DNA of 64,000 bases from Aphrophora alni. Taxonomy: Eukaryota > Arthropoda > Insecta > Hemiptera > Aphrophoridae. Shown piece by piece: positions 1-12,916 of the stretch. Location: positions 1,208,001 through 1,272,000 of the forward strand of contig OY740766.1 in assembly GCA_963513935.1 (NCBI GenBank), read 5' to 3'. The notes beneath the pieces are model-generated. The model was not told the origin of the DNA. It saw nothing but the letters and a program-made list of their open reading frames with translations, and ran no database searches. Made by a program: the position numbers and the translations under genes. The number at the start of each line of letters is the position of its first letter. Positions within the stretch are counted from its first letter, which is position 1.

Positions 1-2533
1 TTTTTTTAGCAATCAGGAGTAGACACTCTGACGGAATTAGGTCATGAGATAAAAGTTGAGTGATGGACAGCTCAACGATAAGAAGTTGATGAAGGTTTTT
101 TGATGATGAATAAGATTTGGTTATAAGTGGTTTGACTGATTATGATATGCAACTAGGTAGATTTAGTGAATCAATAGATTATATAATAAGATGATTAATG
201 TGTGAGTTAAGAGAGAATATTTCTTATTTTAAAGTTTTGTTTTCTTTAAAGGAATATGAATATTCTTAGTTTGCTGAAACTTTTTATTTTTGGAAATCTA
301 TAGGGACCGGATTTGAAAGTTTTTTTTTTGAAGTTAAAATTTTTTTGTTAAATAAAAGAGAAATCTGTGTTTCAATATTTATATATAGAATCACAGCTTT
401 GATGGGGTATCTGTAATACCAAAAATGGTAATTTTAACCTAGATAACCAAAAAATGGTTATATTGAGATTTGAATATTTAAAGTAACCCGGGAAACGTTA
501 AAGTTGAATAAGGGAGGGGGTTTCAGAAGTCAAAAGAATGACTCAATGTAAATGTTAAAACTAGGGTAATTAAATTTAAATATAGATTTCCAAAATATTG
601 ATGTTATGTATAAAATATTAATCTTAAGTTGTAATAAATATTTAGGTAGTATTTGTATTGTGTTAGGCAAAATAATTTGAACAGAGTCAGTGTTGCTAGG
701 TGTGAGAATAATTCTCGCATACGTTGCAAGAAAAGGGAGGTAACGGCAAAGGAAGTGAAAAATAACCATGCGGTTAGTCAGTCTTAGAGAGGGGTCTGAG
801 GTGGTAGGACATGTTTTCAGTGAAGAGAAACTTTCTCAAAATGTAGCAAAAGTAGTTAATTAAGGTCCTATGGTGACATTTAGTTCAGGGAGAGATGTTT
901 TTAAATAAAAGAAGCTTCAGAACATTAATGGTGAAGATTCAGTGAGTTTAGAGACAGTTTGACGTGGTAAGACTTAGTTTGCGTTTTGGACAATAACTAT
1001 TGTTAAAGTGATGATAATCTTTGTACAATACCATGAATTTAAAGGGATAATTAATCGTCAGGTGTATAGATTGAGTCTGCAAGGTTTTTGCAACACAGAA
1101 TGAAAGGAACTCAGCACGTGGAGGCTTCCAATCTACCGGATCGGTTATGCGGTAACAAAAAATCAGAGACATTTTAAAATAAAATAATTTTGTAAAAGAA
1201 AAAGAACTTTTTATATGAACTTTCTAAATGTATTTAAATGTATAATCTTTGTTTAATAATTAGTCATTCAAATAACTTAATTTCATGTTAATAATAATAA
1301 TAATAATAATCATCTTTGTTACGTGAGAATTTTAAAGCTCACCATAAAAATAGTTTTCTTTCAAGTTGCAACTACTAATTTTAGAAGTATAAAAAAGAAT
1401 TTAAGCCTCTAAGGCAGAATTTAAAATCAAAGGATACTGAAATATCAAATAGTAGTAAGATATATATTATGAACATGTACGTATAACCTTGTATGAATGT
1501 ATAATCTTAATTTAATAAATTATGTTCACTTTCAGCACAACAAAATAAGATTTTCTTTATTTCACCGAGAACCACTGTAAGTACACTTTCAAAAGGATTT
1601 GCGACCCTGAGAAATTTTAATAATAACAATTAACTTCCTTTTTTCAAAATTGGTAAGCTAACGCTACCTGGCGCCCATAAAGCTTGGCATATCTTTATAA
1701 ATAATAATAATTAAAATTTATTTTCATTTTTTTTGTAACAAAAAATATATAAGAACTCTTCAAGTTAAACTAGCTTATATATATTTTATATTTATTACAA
1801 AATTTTAATTACAATGTATTTGATTAGATATAACTTAGGAGATCTTAGTATAACTTGATATTGACATAATAACAGATTGTGTAACTCTTTATATATTTGC
1901 TCATAGTTGTTTGGCTCATTACAATGACTCAAATTTTATTAAGAAAACTCAATTTTGGATTCTCTATAAGATTGCATCTACCCAAACATGACCATTACTT
2001 ATTATTATTTTATTTTTAAAATGAAAAAGAGCGCGAACAAGTTTTCTGAGATTTGTACTAATTTAATTTATTATCTCAGATTATGGGTTCTTTTGAAAAG
2101 TGTACTAGGGCAAAATTATGAAGACAGAGTCAGCTTCTGAAATACATACATTTATTCATTAAACCTGAAATTGACTTGTGCTGTGCTGGAGTGACAAATA
2201 ACAGAAGGAGTACAGAGGGAACCTAACTGGATCTACACATAGTCTCGGGTTAAATCCCTCTCTTTAATCTTTCCTATTTGGTCTCTCTACATCAACTCTT
2301 GTTCTTTTCTGACCCTGACGGTATTCAATGGCTAGGAGGTTTTAAGTTCTTTTCTTCATTTTTCAATAAGATGATGATGACGACTGAGAGGTATGCTTGC
2401 CTGTAAATAACTAGTAACAAAAATTAAAGAGTTGAAGGAATTTGGAGAAAGAACTCTGGTTTACCAAGAAATAAGTGCAAGTAAATCAGAAGAGCTGTTT
2501 GTTGTTTATTATGGCAACATTTGGAATCCATCT
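1..2533. other. AT-rich stretch without recognised gene
   Basis: I see no splice-bounded coding exon. A (TAA)n microsatellite lies at 1288-1310. A minus-strand open frame at 948-1172 contains the peptide ITDPVDWKPPRAEFLSF, which looks less random than its surroundings and could be a transposon scrap, but I could not place it in a family. The missing 3' exons of the phosphatase are not visible here and must lie further left. Confidence 0.4.
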
Positions 2534-3040
2534 CCATCATCCCTTAAGGCAATAATGACTGAAATGGTTTCTCCATCATCCATTAAGGCAATAATGACTG
2601 AAATGGTTTCTCCATCATCCATTAAGGCAATAATGACTGAAAGGGTTTCTCCACCATCCATTAAGGCAATAATGACTGAAATGGTTGCTCCATCATCCAT
2701 TAAGGCAATAATGACTGGAATGGTTGCTCCATCATCCATTAAGGCAATAATGACTGAAATGGTTTCTCCATCATCCATTAAGGCAATAATGACTGAAATG
2801 GTTGCTCCATCATCCATTAAGGCAATAATGACTGAAATGGTTTCTCCATCATCCATTAAGGCAATAATGACTGAAATGGTTGCTCCATCATCCATTAAGG
2901 CAATAATGACTGAAATGGTTGCTCCATCATCCATTAAGGCAATAATGACTGAAATGGTTGCTCCATCATCCATTAAGGCAATAATGACTGAAATGGTTGC
3001 TCCATCATCCATTAAGGCAATAATGACTGAAATGGTTTTT
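2534..3040. repeat. 39-bp minisatellite, 13 copies
   Basis: Thirteen head-to-tail copies of a 39-bp unit (core AAGGCAATAATGACTGAAAT). As 39 is divisible by three, both strands stay open: the plus strand reads repeats of PSSIKAIMTEMVA, the minus strand MDDGATISVIIAL. Variation is a few point substitutions, with two main types differing at GTTTCT/GTTGCT. I see no flanking exon or splice evidence, so coding is unlikely; the open frames follow from the unit length and lack of stops. Confidence 0.95.
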
Positions 3041-3784
3041 AACCTTAAAACTCAAAAAAATCCATCATCCATCTGTCTTTACAACCCAATATAACTTGGT
3101 TATATTTTTCAGTCTTATTATGTCCCGGGGAAGTTTACTGCTTTGCAGTAGGAGGTTTTTATCCATGATTGATTTTTATTATTTTATTTATATTTTTTTC
3201 CACAACACAATGAGCATTTGTTAGATTATAAATTTTTTAATTTATGTAAATATGGTGACAAGGAGTCAATCAGGAGAGCTATCAAGGTGAACTATGAGAC
3301 TGGGTTTGTCTGTTGCTGGGTTTGTTTGTGCCTCAATTTATTATCAAGAAAAGAATATTGGTTTTTTCCCCTTCCTTTGCTAATTTGCTCCTTGATGCTC
3401 TCTATTTGCTTCAATTCTTCAAGTTTAACAACAAATATTTATACTAGATATTGGATAACCAACATAATGCAAAAATGTTAATTTGTATAAAATATTTATC
3501 ACTTATTGATATCGTTAAAAACTAATATTGTCACATTTAAGCCCCAACAGGTACAATATAACATATATTAATTCTATTCTACTAATCAACATGTCAATTG
3601 TTTTTCCAAAAATATTTTCTTCACTTCAAAAAATATGTACTGCTGGAATATCAAAGAAGTGTATATAAAGAAAATGTTTGCTACATTCTCTAAGGTCTCT
3701 TAGTATAAATACATTTAATAAAACATCTTATTTAGGTACTTAAAATTTATATACTTCTTGTTTAAATAAATTATGTCTACTTAC

Positions 3785-3884
3785 AGTCTTATCAATAAGT
3801 CCTGCAATAGGCAAAACATCAAAAACTCGATTAATTGCTTCCCATATAACATCACCATCCTTCTTGAATTTCTCTTGGCATTCT
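3785..3884 (-). CDS. Ser/Thr phosphatase exon (third recognised, partial gene)
   Basis: Exon of the PP1-like phosphatase, reading ECQEKFKKDGDVIWEAINR and then VFDVLPIAGLIDKT. It follows the RGNHE exon in phase (AG|A completes Arg), with a TTACAG acceptor and a GTAAGT donor. In PPP phosphatases this segment leads to the VHGG metal-ligand motif, which would be on the next exon; none is visible downstream, so the gene is cut by the left edge of the window. Confidence 0.85.
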
Positions 3885-4951
3885 CTGTAAAACGTCAAAC
3901 ATAAATAAAAATGTATACATGTACTAGATTAAAATTGTACAGAAGTAACTCAATTTTACAGGAGGGAAAAAATATGTTTGACAATGGGGCTTTAATAATA
4001 GATTTCAAAAATGGAAAAGTTGTCTCTGTACATACAGAGCTTGATGTAGAGGATATTTATCTGCTGGGACAAGCATCACAAAACAGGCATGATCAAGTGA
4101 AGTGGGAAACAAAGTAAACACGGTGGATGAGATCATATTATGGCCCCATGCCACTTCAACATGGAACACACTATGACTTCACAAACAAGGTTTACATGCA
4201 TCAACTACAACTGACAATGCACCCATGAAAATTATTATGTCACATGACTGTAAATATCAACTCTTCCATTATCATTTAATTTAATTTTTATTTTTACACT
4301 AGTTAAAAAATGGGGAATTCTTGGAAGCAACTTAGAACGCAACAGGATTTCCCTCACATATTAATGATGTCTACATATGTTTTATTAACATGACTCTAAA
4401 TAACAACTCATTAATTAACATTTAATGTTAATATTTATTTTATAATACTTCTTTAACAGAAAATTTCATGTTTCTCGCCACATGTTAATGACTTATGCCA
4501 ATACTTTATCAACACGACCGTAAATAACAGCTCTTCAATTTTTTTATTATTTTTAGAATACTTCTTTAAAAATGAGGAATTTTTGGAAGCAGCTCACAAT
4601 GTAACAGGGTTCCGCTCACATAATAATGACTTCTGCATGTGGTTTATCAACACGACTGTACATAACAACACTTCAATTAATACTTTATTTTTTTATATCT
4701 ATAAAAAATTTTTTTTTTGTTTAACAGCTATGAATGATAAAGGTCCCCCCCTCATCACTTCTATTACTATGCTTTTTTAGGTTTACTTACTCAATAAATT
4801 TAGAAGAAATCAAATTTAATTTTACCTTCTTCAATTATAAAGATAAAGTAAATTTTTAAACCTATCATATGAGATACTATATCCGAGATTTAGTTTTCTT
4901 ATAAAGTTATTCATTGTTTCAATAAATTACATATATGAATTCATAGCTAAC

Positions 4952-5189
4952 CTATAAAATGTAAAGTTTTTCTGAACAACTCTATCTTCATGATTTCCAC
5001 GAATGAGGAAAAATTTCCTTGGATTCATGACTTTCTGTGCAAATAAATATGCAACAACTTCACAGCTATAATTTCCCCGATCCACATAGTCTCCAAGAAA
5101 AACTATCGAATAAGGGCACAGTCGAGGTCCCGTCTTCCAAAAAATTTGTTCAAAAACAATTATGTCAGGAAAATTTCCATGTATATCGC
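4952..5189 (-). CDS. Ser/Thr phosphatase exon with catalytic metal-binding motifs
   Basis: This exon carries the diagnostic motifs of the PPP family in order: GDIHGN (its first Gly split across the intron), GDYVDRG and RGNHE, followed by FTFYR. These supply Asp, His and Asn ligands of the bimetallic centre that hydrolyses phosphoserine/threonine. The text between (VFEQIFWKTGPRLCPYSIVF) is closer to divergent arthropod PP1-like enzymes than to canonical PP1 or PP2A. TGCAG acceptor and GTTAGC donor are present, and all catalytic residues encoded here are intact. Cytosolic or nuclear location is assumed from the family. No regulatory domain can be seen because the 3' exons are outside the window. 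Confidence 0.9.
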
Positions 5190-5275
5190 CTGCAGAAAAC
5201 AATGTGGATTAATTCATAGTGTAATTTATACAAACTTGTATGGGAAAAGAAATGTTTCTGTCCTTATTAACTTAC

Positions 5276-5393
5276 CTAATATATAGGCAGGAGATTCTAT
5301 TTCCAGAAGTCTTGGTTCCTTCTTAAATACTTGTATTGCCTTTTCACAAATTATTTTGAGATTAGTTGTAAAATTGTTGAAATCTTCTTTGAC
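5276..5393 (-). CDS. Ser/Thr phosphatase exon, start of catalytic domain
   Basis: Encodes VKEDFNNFTTNLKIICEKAI followed by QVFKKEPRLLEIESPAYILG. The ending EP.LLE...P.YILGDIHG is the typical entry to the PPP catalytic fold, and the frame continues exactly into the GDIHGN exon (G|GC). Acceptor TTAAG, donor GTAAG. The exon begins in phase 0, compatible with the exon ending at 8294. No in-frame start Met precedes it in this exon. Confidence 0.85.
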
Positions 5394-5957
5394 CTTAAAC
5401 ATTTAAATTTAATATTTTAAATCGTTTTAGAATAACAAGAAGAAAATATTATATAACTTTTTGAATGATAATAAAGTCATTTTTTATTTACATAACAAAA
5501 TTTATAATAATTAAAAGTGCCCCACTAGATAGCCTTGCAACTGAGAATAAATACTTAGATTAATATTAAACCTAGAAATTATAATAAACAATAGAGAACT
5601 ACAGGACCTACACAAAGGAGTGAATCATATTTCTGCCAAGTTCTTCTAAACACAACCAGAGAGAAGAATCAAATTTCTTCTTGTATATAATGAACAAATT
5701 TAGGAGACAGAATGATAAAACAAAACAAAAATTAAGCCATTGACAATATGTAGGGGAGGGGAGTATGAATGCAAAGAGAGAGAATTTTACCAATTAAATT
5801 TTTGTTTTTAGAGGGACAAAGGTTTATATTAAATTTGATTTAATAAACAATAATTATAAGTGTCCGGAAAATTAAAAACTTTGGTGTCATGTAAGATTAA
5901 GTTAATTAAAAATGAAAGATTTAGAAAATGTAGTTTGGCTAAAAGATTAGTATTGTG

Positions 5958-5959
<2 letters not shown>

Positions 5960-6007
<48 letters not shown>
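5960..6007. repeat. (AT)n microsatellite
   Basis: About 48 bp of uninterrupted TA dinucleotide repeat in intronic or intergenic AT-rich DNA. Confidence 0.95.
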
Positions 6008-6010
<3 letters not shown>

Positions 6011-6357
6011 GGTCCTTATTGGGTTAATGATTAAATAAACAAAATAATCTGACTCATTGATGAAAAGTATTTAGATAATGGCACTAATAGTTGTACAAGA
6101 TTAAGGTTCATCACTACCTCTCTGTTATCAGCTGGGTTGGATGTTAAAGCACAGTCAATGTTGAATGAATGGGTCTGAGTTTGTATAATTGAGGTTGATG
6201 GATAAAAAAAAAAGAACTGTTAAATATAATTAGGTTGACATATTGAATTAGCCGTAGAGAAAGGATTTAAAATAAGTAACAAATTTAATTGACTTTGGTA
6301 AAAAACCATTTTTATATTTATGATTTCATAAATTTTTCTTTGGGGAGAGGAATTTAA

Positions 6358-6536
6358 CACGTTAGCTGCCGAGGCCTAATACGATACACTTGCCTGGAGT
6401 GCCACGATTACCAAATTATTTTTCCATTATTATTTTTGCATCTACCAATGTTAAATAATATAAGGCAATAGTATTTACTAATTGTATTTACATTTATGCA
6501 TATATAGTTTCGAGACCGATATGGCAGCTAACGTGT
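6358..6536. mobile_element. piggyBac-type MITE
   Basis: A 179-bp non-coding element with perfect terminal inverted repeats CACGTTAGCTGCC / GGCAGCTAACGTG, flanked on each side by TTAA. TTAA target duplication and a CACGTTRRCTGCC-like end are hallmarks of the looper/piggyBac group. The interior has no open frame, so it would need a transposase supplied in trans. Confidence 0.85.
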
Positions 6537-8293
6537 TAAAGGATTATTTTATTACTATTAATTTATTTGTTATTAAATATAATTTTTTATCAATAATCAT
6601 AAGGCCTGCGAGAAGTTTTAAAAATGGGGAAACGAAATATATAAATTTGTAACTACAGTAGCTTAACTGATATACAATATTTTAATGTAACAGCAGATAT
6701 TTCTTGTTGAAACTCCATATTCAAGTAACGTTTCAAAATATTTTAATAATATAAACGAGCTACAATTGTTTTGCCTTGCAGCATCATCGGGCAACATGAT
6801 GATCAGGCAAATCAGCATAAGTAAGGAAATGAAAATAATAAAACTTTATTCTGAATTTTAAAAATATCAGATTATTTACCCTAAGATGCATGTAACTTAA
6901 AAAAATATGTAATCAGTTTTGGTGGAGAGGAAGAGTAAAAGAAATTGTGTGGAATTGAAAAAAACTACGAATTATATAATAGAAATTAATTTGGGAAATC
7001 TGGTAGTAGGGAGAGGGAGTTAATTTTAGGTATGGCGTTGGTAAAATTTGTCAAATGTGTTTTGTTAGTTAGAAATTAATAAATGGTGAGTGGTAATTTA
7101 TGAAAATGACTTAGAACACATGGTATATTCAAGTGCTATTTTATGATTAATAAATATATGGATGAAAGAAAATATAATTTAATAAAAGATTGGGAGATTA
7201 ATTAGAAACACTGGAAATAAGAATTGCCATGTACTTTAGCTAGGCACAAATATGTCAGTCTAGGCAAAGTGTAGCTATTTGGCAGAATAGTTAGATGAAT
7301 TTATAAGTTACGATTAAACCTTGGTCTAGCACAAAAGATCTCGCAAAAAAAAAAAAAAACTATATCTCTACCATCTGCAACTAAGAAGATATACATAGTT
7401 TAATATTAAATCTAGACAATACCAAAAGCAGGGAATCATATTTTTGCCAAGTTCAGCCATTAAATCTAGCATAAATTACACCAGCCAACTCTTGATGAAA
7501 TTAAACATAATTAACATAAAATAGTAATAAATACTAGTATTAATATTAAAGATTAATAATATGTTTAAGTGGAAACCGTGGTCTACTGGTTACAACCAGT
7601 CTTATAGTTTAAAACATCTTTTAAACAACTCGTGAACCAACATATTTTACTGGATGGTGATCAATACATTTATTTTGTGTCTTTAACGACTATGTATGAG
7701 AATCATTTGATCAAGATCATTAATGGGAAAGGATTATAATTTTGAATTATACAATTTTAAAAATACGGTTGAAACATACCGATGTATAAATTGGTTTATA
7801 TGTTATGGCTATAGATCATAGCACAGAGAAATAAACCGGTACCGTACCTAGTTACATAGACATTATTCTAAAAACTACTTTTATGGATTCAATGTTAGTT
7901 TAATTACTCCTGAATCTTAATGTTCTTTTACAATCTTATGGACTTCTGGTGGTTTGTTATTTGGTTTTAGACATAGAAATGTTTTTACACCATTATGTAA
8001 TAATTTCCCAGTACAAATACAATTTAACACTTTCCAAACTTCTGACATTCAAATTTTTAGCAACAAAACCTGAAAAGAATACATTTGTATATGAGTTTGT
8101 TGAATTTGAATCCAACCACACAATTTAATATTATTTATTGCTATCATTTATTATATGATATTAATAATTATGATAACGGCATTAAAGAAATATAGTATGT
8201 AGTTTTCAAGGCTAAAGTTTTGTTAAAGTTAATCAAGGAATATAATAGTTGAAAATTTAATTTATCTGATAAATTACTGATATTAAAACTTAC
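6537..8293. other. Non-coding stretch between candidate exons
   Basis: AT-rich with no supported exon. Contains a Penelope-tail-like motif on the minus strand at 6768-6790 and an A15 run near 7350. If the phosphatase and the upstream exons form one gene this is intron; otherwise it holds the 3' end of one gene and the 5' end of the next, which I cannot locate. Confidence 0.4.
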
Positions 8294-8472
8294 ATATCCC
8301 CATGAGAATTCCTGTTTTGTTGTAGCACCAAAGTTGTTTTTCATTGGACGTGCAAAGTGATGTAATAATTTCAGTAATTCATTGGCCGCATTTCTTTCGT
8401 CAAAATAACTCAAAGAGTCAAATTTCGTGTAAGGACCTGCCTCGTATAGACTTACAGATGTGGTTCTAGCAT
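8294..8472 (-). CDS. Unassigned exon B (phosphatase N-terminus or PHETA C-terminus)
   Basis: Reads ARTTSVSLYEAGPYTKFDSL then SYFDERNAANELLKLLHHF and ARPMKNNFGATTKQEFSWGY. The splice sites are strong: TTCAG acceptor and GTAAGT donor. It joins the exon at 8781 (T|AT makes Tyr) and the phosphatase exon at 5393 (phase 0 to 0). I do not recognise a domain. Sesquipedalians carry a short F..(L/M)H motif near the C-terminus; FARPMKNNFG resembles it only loosely and lacks the His. An N-terminal extension of the phosphatase is the other reading. Confidence 0.6.
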
Positions 8473-8670
8473 CTGAATTTTATTAATATATTTTATTATA
8501 CATCAACTATATATATTCATATTGTATAATTAATTACTTCAATTGTCTACATCAACTAAATTGGCTTATTTAAAATTATTATGATTTTTATAATAAATTG
8601 TATATACATCCAGAATTAATCTATATAAACTTAATCTAAGTAAATAATATCTATTATGCTTAATGCTTAC

Positions 8671-8781
8671 ATTCAATATTTTCAAAAGGAGTACTATCAT
8701 ATAATTCTCCATGACGATCAATATTTAAAACATGTCCAGCAAGTTCATAGCTATTTGAAGTATTAGTATGACTTGGGTTTG
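8671..8781 (-). CDS. Unassigned exon A (between PHETA and phosphatase)
   Basis: Reads NPSHTNTSNSYELAGHVLNI then DRHGELYDSTPFENIE. TCTAG acceptor and GTAAGC donor. Its two leading bases complete the codon left open by the PHETA PH-domain exon at 14287 (A|CA, Thr), and its trailing T joins exon B. The low-complexity polar composition would suit a linker after a PH domain. No known domain seen. Confidence 0.6.
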
Positions 8782-10643
8782 CTAGAAAAATAAAATATAG
8801 ATTTAGATGTTTGTCCCTTTATATTGATAGATAAATATAGCTGTATAAATAAACAAGAAATTATTCAATTAGAAATACCTGAGATTCTACTGCAGAACAC
8901 CTCATTCTGTGACCATGTATCAAAATCATAATATTTTGATATAGTAATAAATCATCATCACCTATTTTCTGTATAGAATTAAATATTATTCTATCCATAA
9001 AAAAAAGAAAATGGGCACAATTAACTGTTATATCATTAAAATACACAAAATAGTAAAAAAAAAACCATGACCTGAGAGATTTTGAACAAGAGACTTAAAA
9101 TTACAGTTAAACATCACAAACTTATCAAATATATTACAAAATACTTTATCAAAATATTAATTGTATTTTATTTTAAAATTACAAACAAAACTTTTGAATA
9201 AATAAGAATAATCATACAGTAAATGAAAATTTTAGATGCTCAAAAAACAGATATTAAAATTAAGTAGATTAGAGAAATAGAAATATAGAATAACACCAAG
9301 AAATAAAATATAATTAATAATTCAATCAAATTACTGTATTTTAAAATAGATTAGTAGCATCTGGATTTTCATTTTACAATGACTTTTTTACAAGAAGAAT
9401 ACAAATATTTTCAAACAATAATTGTATATACCATTTATAAAGTACTAGTTGTGCCTGCGCTCTTACTGCCCTTATGGAAATCAGGCCATGTGTATATAAA
9501 TATTTGCAGTTCAGGAATGCATATTATAGAATTGATTTAACTTTTTAGCTAGATTGATATTCGAGTAAGCCTCATCCATCTAAATAAACTGATTATCTTT
9601 TTACATCATCAAATTTTCAATAGAAAGTTCTTTTATATTATTTATTAAGTTTTTCCATCAAAATATATTTCAACACTTTGAGTAAAACATTAAAAGTAAC
9701 CCGTTCTAATTCTGCTATAAGAATTAATTGATCATTTGACTTATTATATATAATGTGTGTAAAAAATAAGGAAACAGCTTATTATTTAGAACTGCTTTAG
9801 ATTAAAATATTTTCTACAACTCATTTTAAAGCTATTAACAGGGGGAGGTTGGTACAAAAGTTAGTATGATAAACAGGATATTCTAAACATAATTTTTCTT
9901 AACATTTTAAAATCTATTGCTATTATTATAATTACATATCCTAATAGGTCATTTTAAGATACTTAAAACTAATTTAAAATTTATCTTTAATGACAACCAA
10001 GTTATGGTATTTTTAAATTCACAAAGTTCTTTGCAGGGCTGAGTGAATAATGATTTTTTTATTTGGATATTATGCTATAAAGTAAGCCAAAATGTATTTA
10101 AAAATGTGTATGCAGTACAGAATGTTCTAAAAAGTAAACCTATGTATTTCTTAATTAGAGTACACAAATTATTATGAAATCAATTATACTAATATATTAA
10201 TTAAAAGTCTAGAACATAAATTAATAAAAGTGTAATTTCATATACACGATGTTCCAAAAATTAATAAAATGTGATTTTTTATGGAATTTTCAAATAGAAC
10301 AGTACTAATTGTTCTTACTTATTCTGGTAGGTGTTTTCAACCCACTTCTTCTGAAGTTTAAAATTAACTAAGTTTATAGCAGCTAAAAGTTTAATAACTT
10401 TGCTATCGGATTAATTTATGCTGTAAAATGGTTTTGAATAGTCATCAGTTAGAATAGGTTGTATCTAATCATTACTTGTTATATTTGATCTATCTTTTGG
10501 AATTTGCAATGCACCCATTTGTCAGTAATTATTGAGTCTTGTGACAATGTAGTCACATCTCAACAAAGTGGTTGAGACTGCATTATTTGTATTACTTGGT
10601 ACAAGCTAAGTTATTAATGACATCTCTAAATGAAAGAAAGATA
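8782..10643. other. AT-rich stretch without supported feature
   Basis: No splice-bounded exon found. A minus-strand open frame at 8861-9046 has no acceptor and no recognisable motif. Several poly-A/T runs only. Confidence 0.35.
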
Positions 10644-12647
10644 ATTACATTGCTTATGATGCGAGGAAATGTTGACCCCGGTGTGCTCATATCAACAACT
10701 AGTCCCCAACAGACCACCAGCTATATCAACCATATTCAAGACGGTACAAAGAGAATTACATTGCTTATGATGCGAGGAAATGTTGACCCCCGGTGTGCTC
10801 ATATCAACAACTAGTCCCCAACAGATCACCAGCTATATCAACCATATTCAAGACGGTACAAAGAGAATTACATTGCTTATGATGCGAGGAAATGTTGACC
10901 TCGGTGTGCTCATATCAACAACTAGTCCCCAACAGACCACCAGCTATATCAACCATATTCAAGACGGTACAAAGAGAATTACATTGCTTATGATGCGAGG
11001 AAATGTTGACCCCAGTGTGCTCATATTAACAACTAGTCCCCAACAGACCACCAGCTATATCAACCATATTGAAGACGGTACAAAGAGAATTACATTGCTT
11101 ATGATGCGAGGAAATGTTGACCTCGGTGTGCTCATATCAACAACTAGTCCCCAACAGACCACCAGCTATATCAACCATATTCAAGACGGTACAAAGAGAA
11201 TTACATTGCTTATGATGCGAGGAAATGTTGACCTCGGTGTGCTCATATCAACAACTAGTCCCCAACAGACCACCAGCTATATCAACCATATTCAAGACGG
11301 TACAAAGAGAATTACATTGCTTATGATGCGAGGAAATGTTGACCCCCGGTGTGCTCATATCAACAACTAGTCCCCAACAGACCACCAGCTATATCAACCA
11401 TATTCAAGACGGTACAAAGAGAATTACATTGCTTATGATGCGAGGAAATTTTGACCTCGGTGTGCTCATATCAACAACTAGTCCTCAACAGACCACCAGC
11501 TATATCAACCATATTCAAGACGGTACAAAGAGAACTACATTGCTTATGATGCGAGGAAATGTTGACCTCGGTGTGCTCATATCAACAACTAGTCCCCAAC
11601 AGACCACCAGCTATATCAACCATATTCAAGACGGTACAAAGAGAATTACATTGCTTATGATGCGAGGAAATGTTGACCCCGGTGTGCTCATATCAACAAC
11701 TAGTCCCCAACAGACCACCAGCTATATCAACCATATTCAAGACGGTACAAAGAGAATTACATTGCTTATGATGCGAGGAAATGTTGACCCCCGGTGTGCT
11801 CATATCAACAACTAGTCCCCAACAGACCACCAGCTATATCAACCATATTCAAGACGGTACAAAGAGAATTACATTGCTTATGATGCGAGGAAATGTTGAC
11901 CCCCGGTGTGCTCATATCAACAACTAGTCCCCAACAGACCACCAGCTATATCAACCATATTCAAGACGGTACAAAGAGAATTACATTGCTTATGATGCGA
12001 GGAAATGTTGACCCCGGTGTGCTCATATCAACAACTAGTCCCCAACAGACCGCCAGCTATATCAACCATATTCAAGACGGTACAAAGATAATTACATTGC
12101 TTATGATGCGAGGAAATGTTGACCCCCGGTGTGCTCATATCAACAACTAGTCCCAACAGACCACCAGCTATATCAACCATATTCAAGACGGTACAAAGAG
12201 AATTACATTGCTTATGATGCGAGTAAATGTTGACCCCCGGTGTGCTCATATCAACAACTAGTCCCCAACAGACCACCAGCTATATCAACCATATTCAAGA
12301 CGGTACAAAGAGAATTACATTGCTTATGATGCGAGGAAATGTTGACCCCCGGTGTGCTCATATCAACAACTAGTCCCCAACAGACCACCAGCTATATCAA
12401 CCATATTCAAGACGGTACAAAGAGAATTACATTGCTTATGATGCGAGGAAATGTTGACCCCCGGTGTGCTCATATCAACAACTAGTCCCCAACAGATCAC
12501 CAGCTATATCAACCATATTCAAGACGGTACAAAGAGAATTACATTACTTATGATGCGAGGAAATGTTGACCTCGGTGTGCTCATATCAACAACTAGTCCC
12601 CAACAGACCACCAGCTATATCAACCATATTAAAAGACGGTACAAAAG
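10644..12647. repeat. 111/112-bp satellite array, 18 copies
   Basis: Eighteen near-identical tandem copies, starting at about 10644, 10755, 10867, 10978, 11089, 11200, 11311, 11423, 11534, 11645, 11756, 11868, 11980, 12091, 12202, 12314, 12426 and 12538. The unit is 111 bp (37 codons) or 112 bp when a CCCC tract after GTTGA has a fifth C. Runs of 111-bp units stay open in one frame (LLMMRGNVD...VLISTTSPQQTTSYINH) and each 112-bp unit breaks that frame. Copy 14 gains the C but loses another, restoring length. No flanking exon, so I call it satellite, not a gene. Confidence 0.95.
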
Positions 12648-12916
12648 TTTTAGAAAAATGGCACGGCCGAGAGAAAAATTTTTTTTAAACAATATCTAGA
12701 AATAAAAATAAATAGCCATAACTTAACACATTTTTTGAATTGATTACAAAAAAATCATTCTGATTTTGAAGTTCATTGGAACAAATAATTGTTGGTAAAG
12801 TTAAACTATTTTTCAACATTATGCATCAACTTCGTTACAACATAGGCTTGATATAATTTTTTAATAAAGGTTTTTGGGGAAGTAACTTTAACCAGACTAG
12901 GGGTACGGAAAAAATT

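Noticed and set aside
948..1172. Minus-strand open frame with ITDPVDWKPPRAEFLSF
   Set aside because: Suggestive composition but no family I can name and no splice context.
5037..5219. Plus-strand open frame at 5037-5219
   Set aside because: Antisense shadow of the phosphatase GDIHGN/RGNHE exon.
8861..9046. Minus-strand open frame as a further phosphatase/PHETA exon
   Set aside because: No acceptor at the upper end, no motif, and exons A and B join without it.
10644..12647. CRISPR-like regular repeats
   Set aside because: Whole units repeat with no unique spacers, in a eukaryotic context; it is satellite DNA.
10572..12699. Long open frames across the 111-bp array as a repetitive protein gene
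   Set aside because: Frames are set by the unit length and break at each 112-bp unit; no splice sites, start context or flanking coding sequence.
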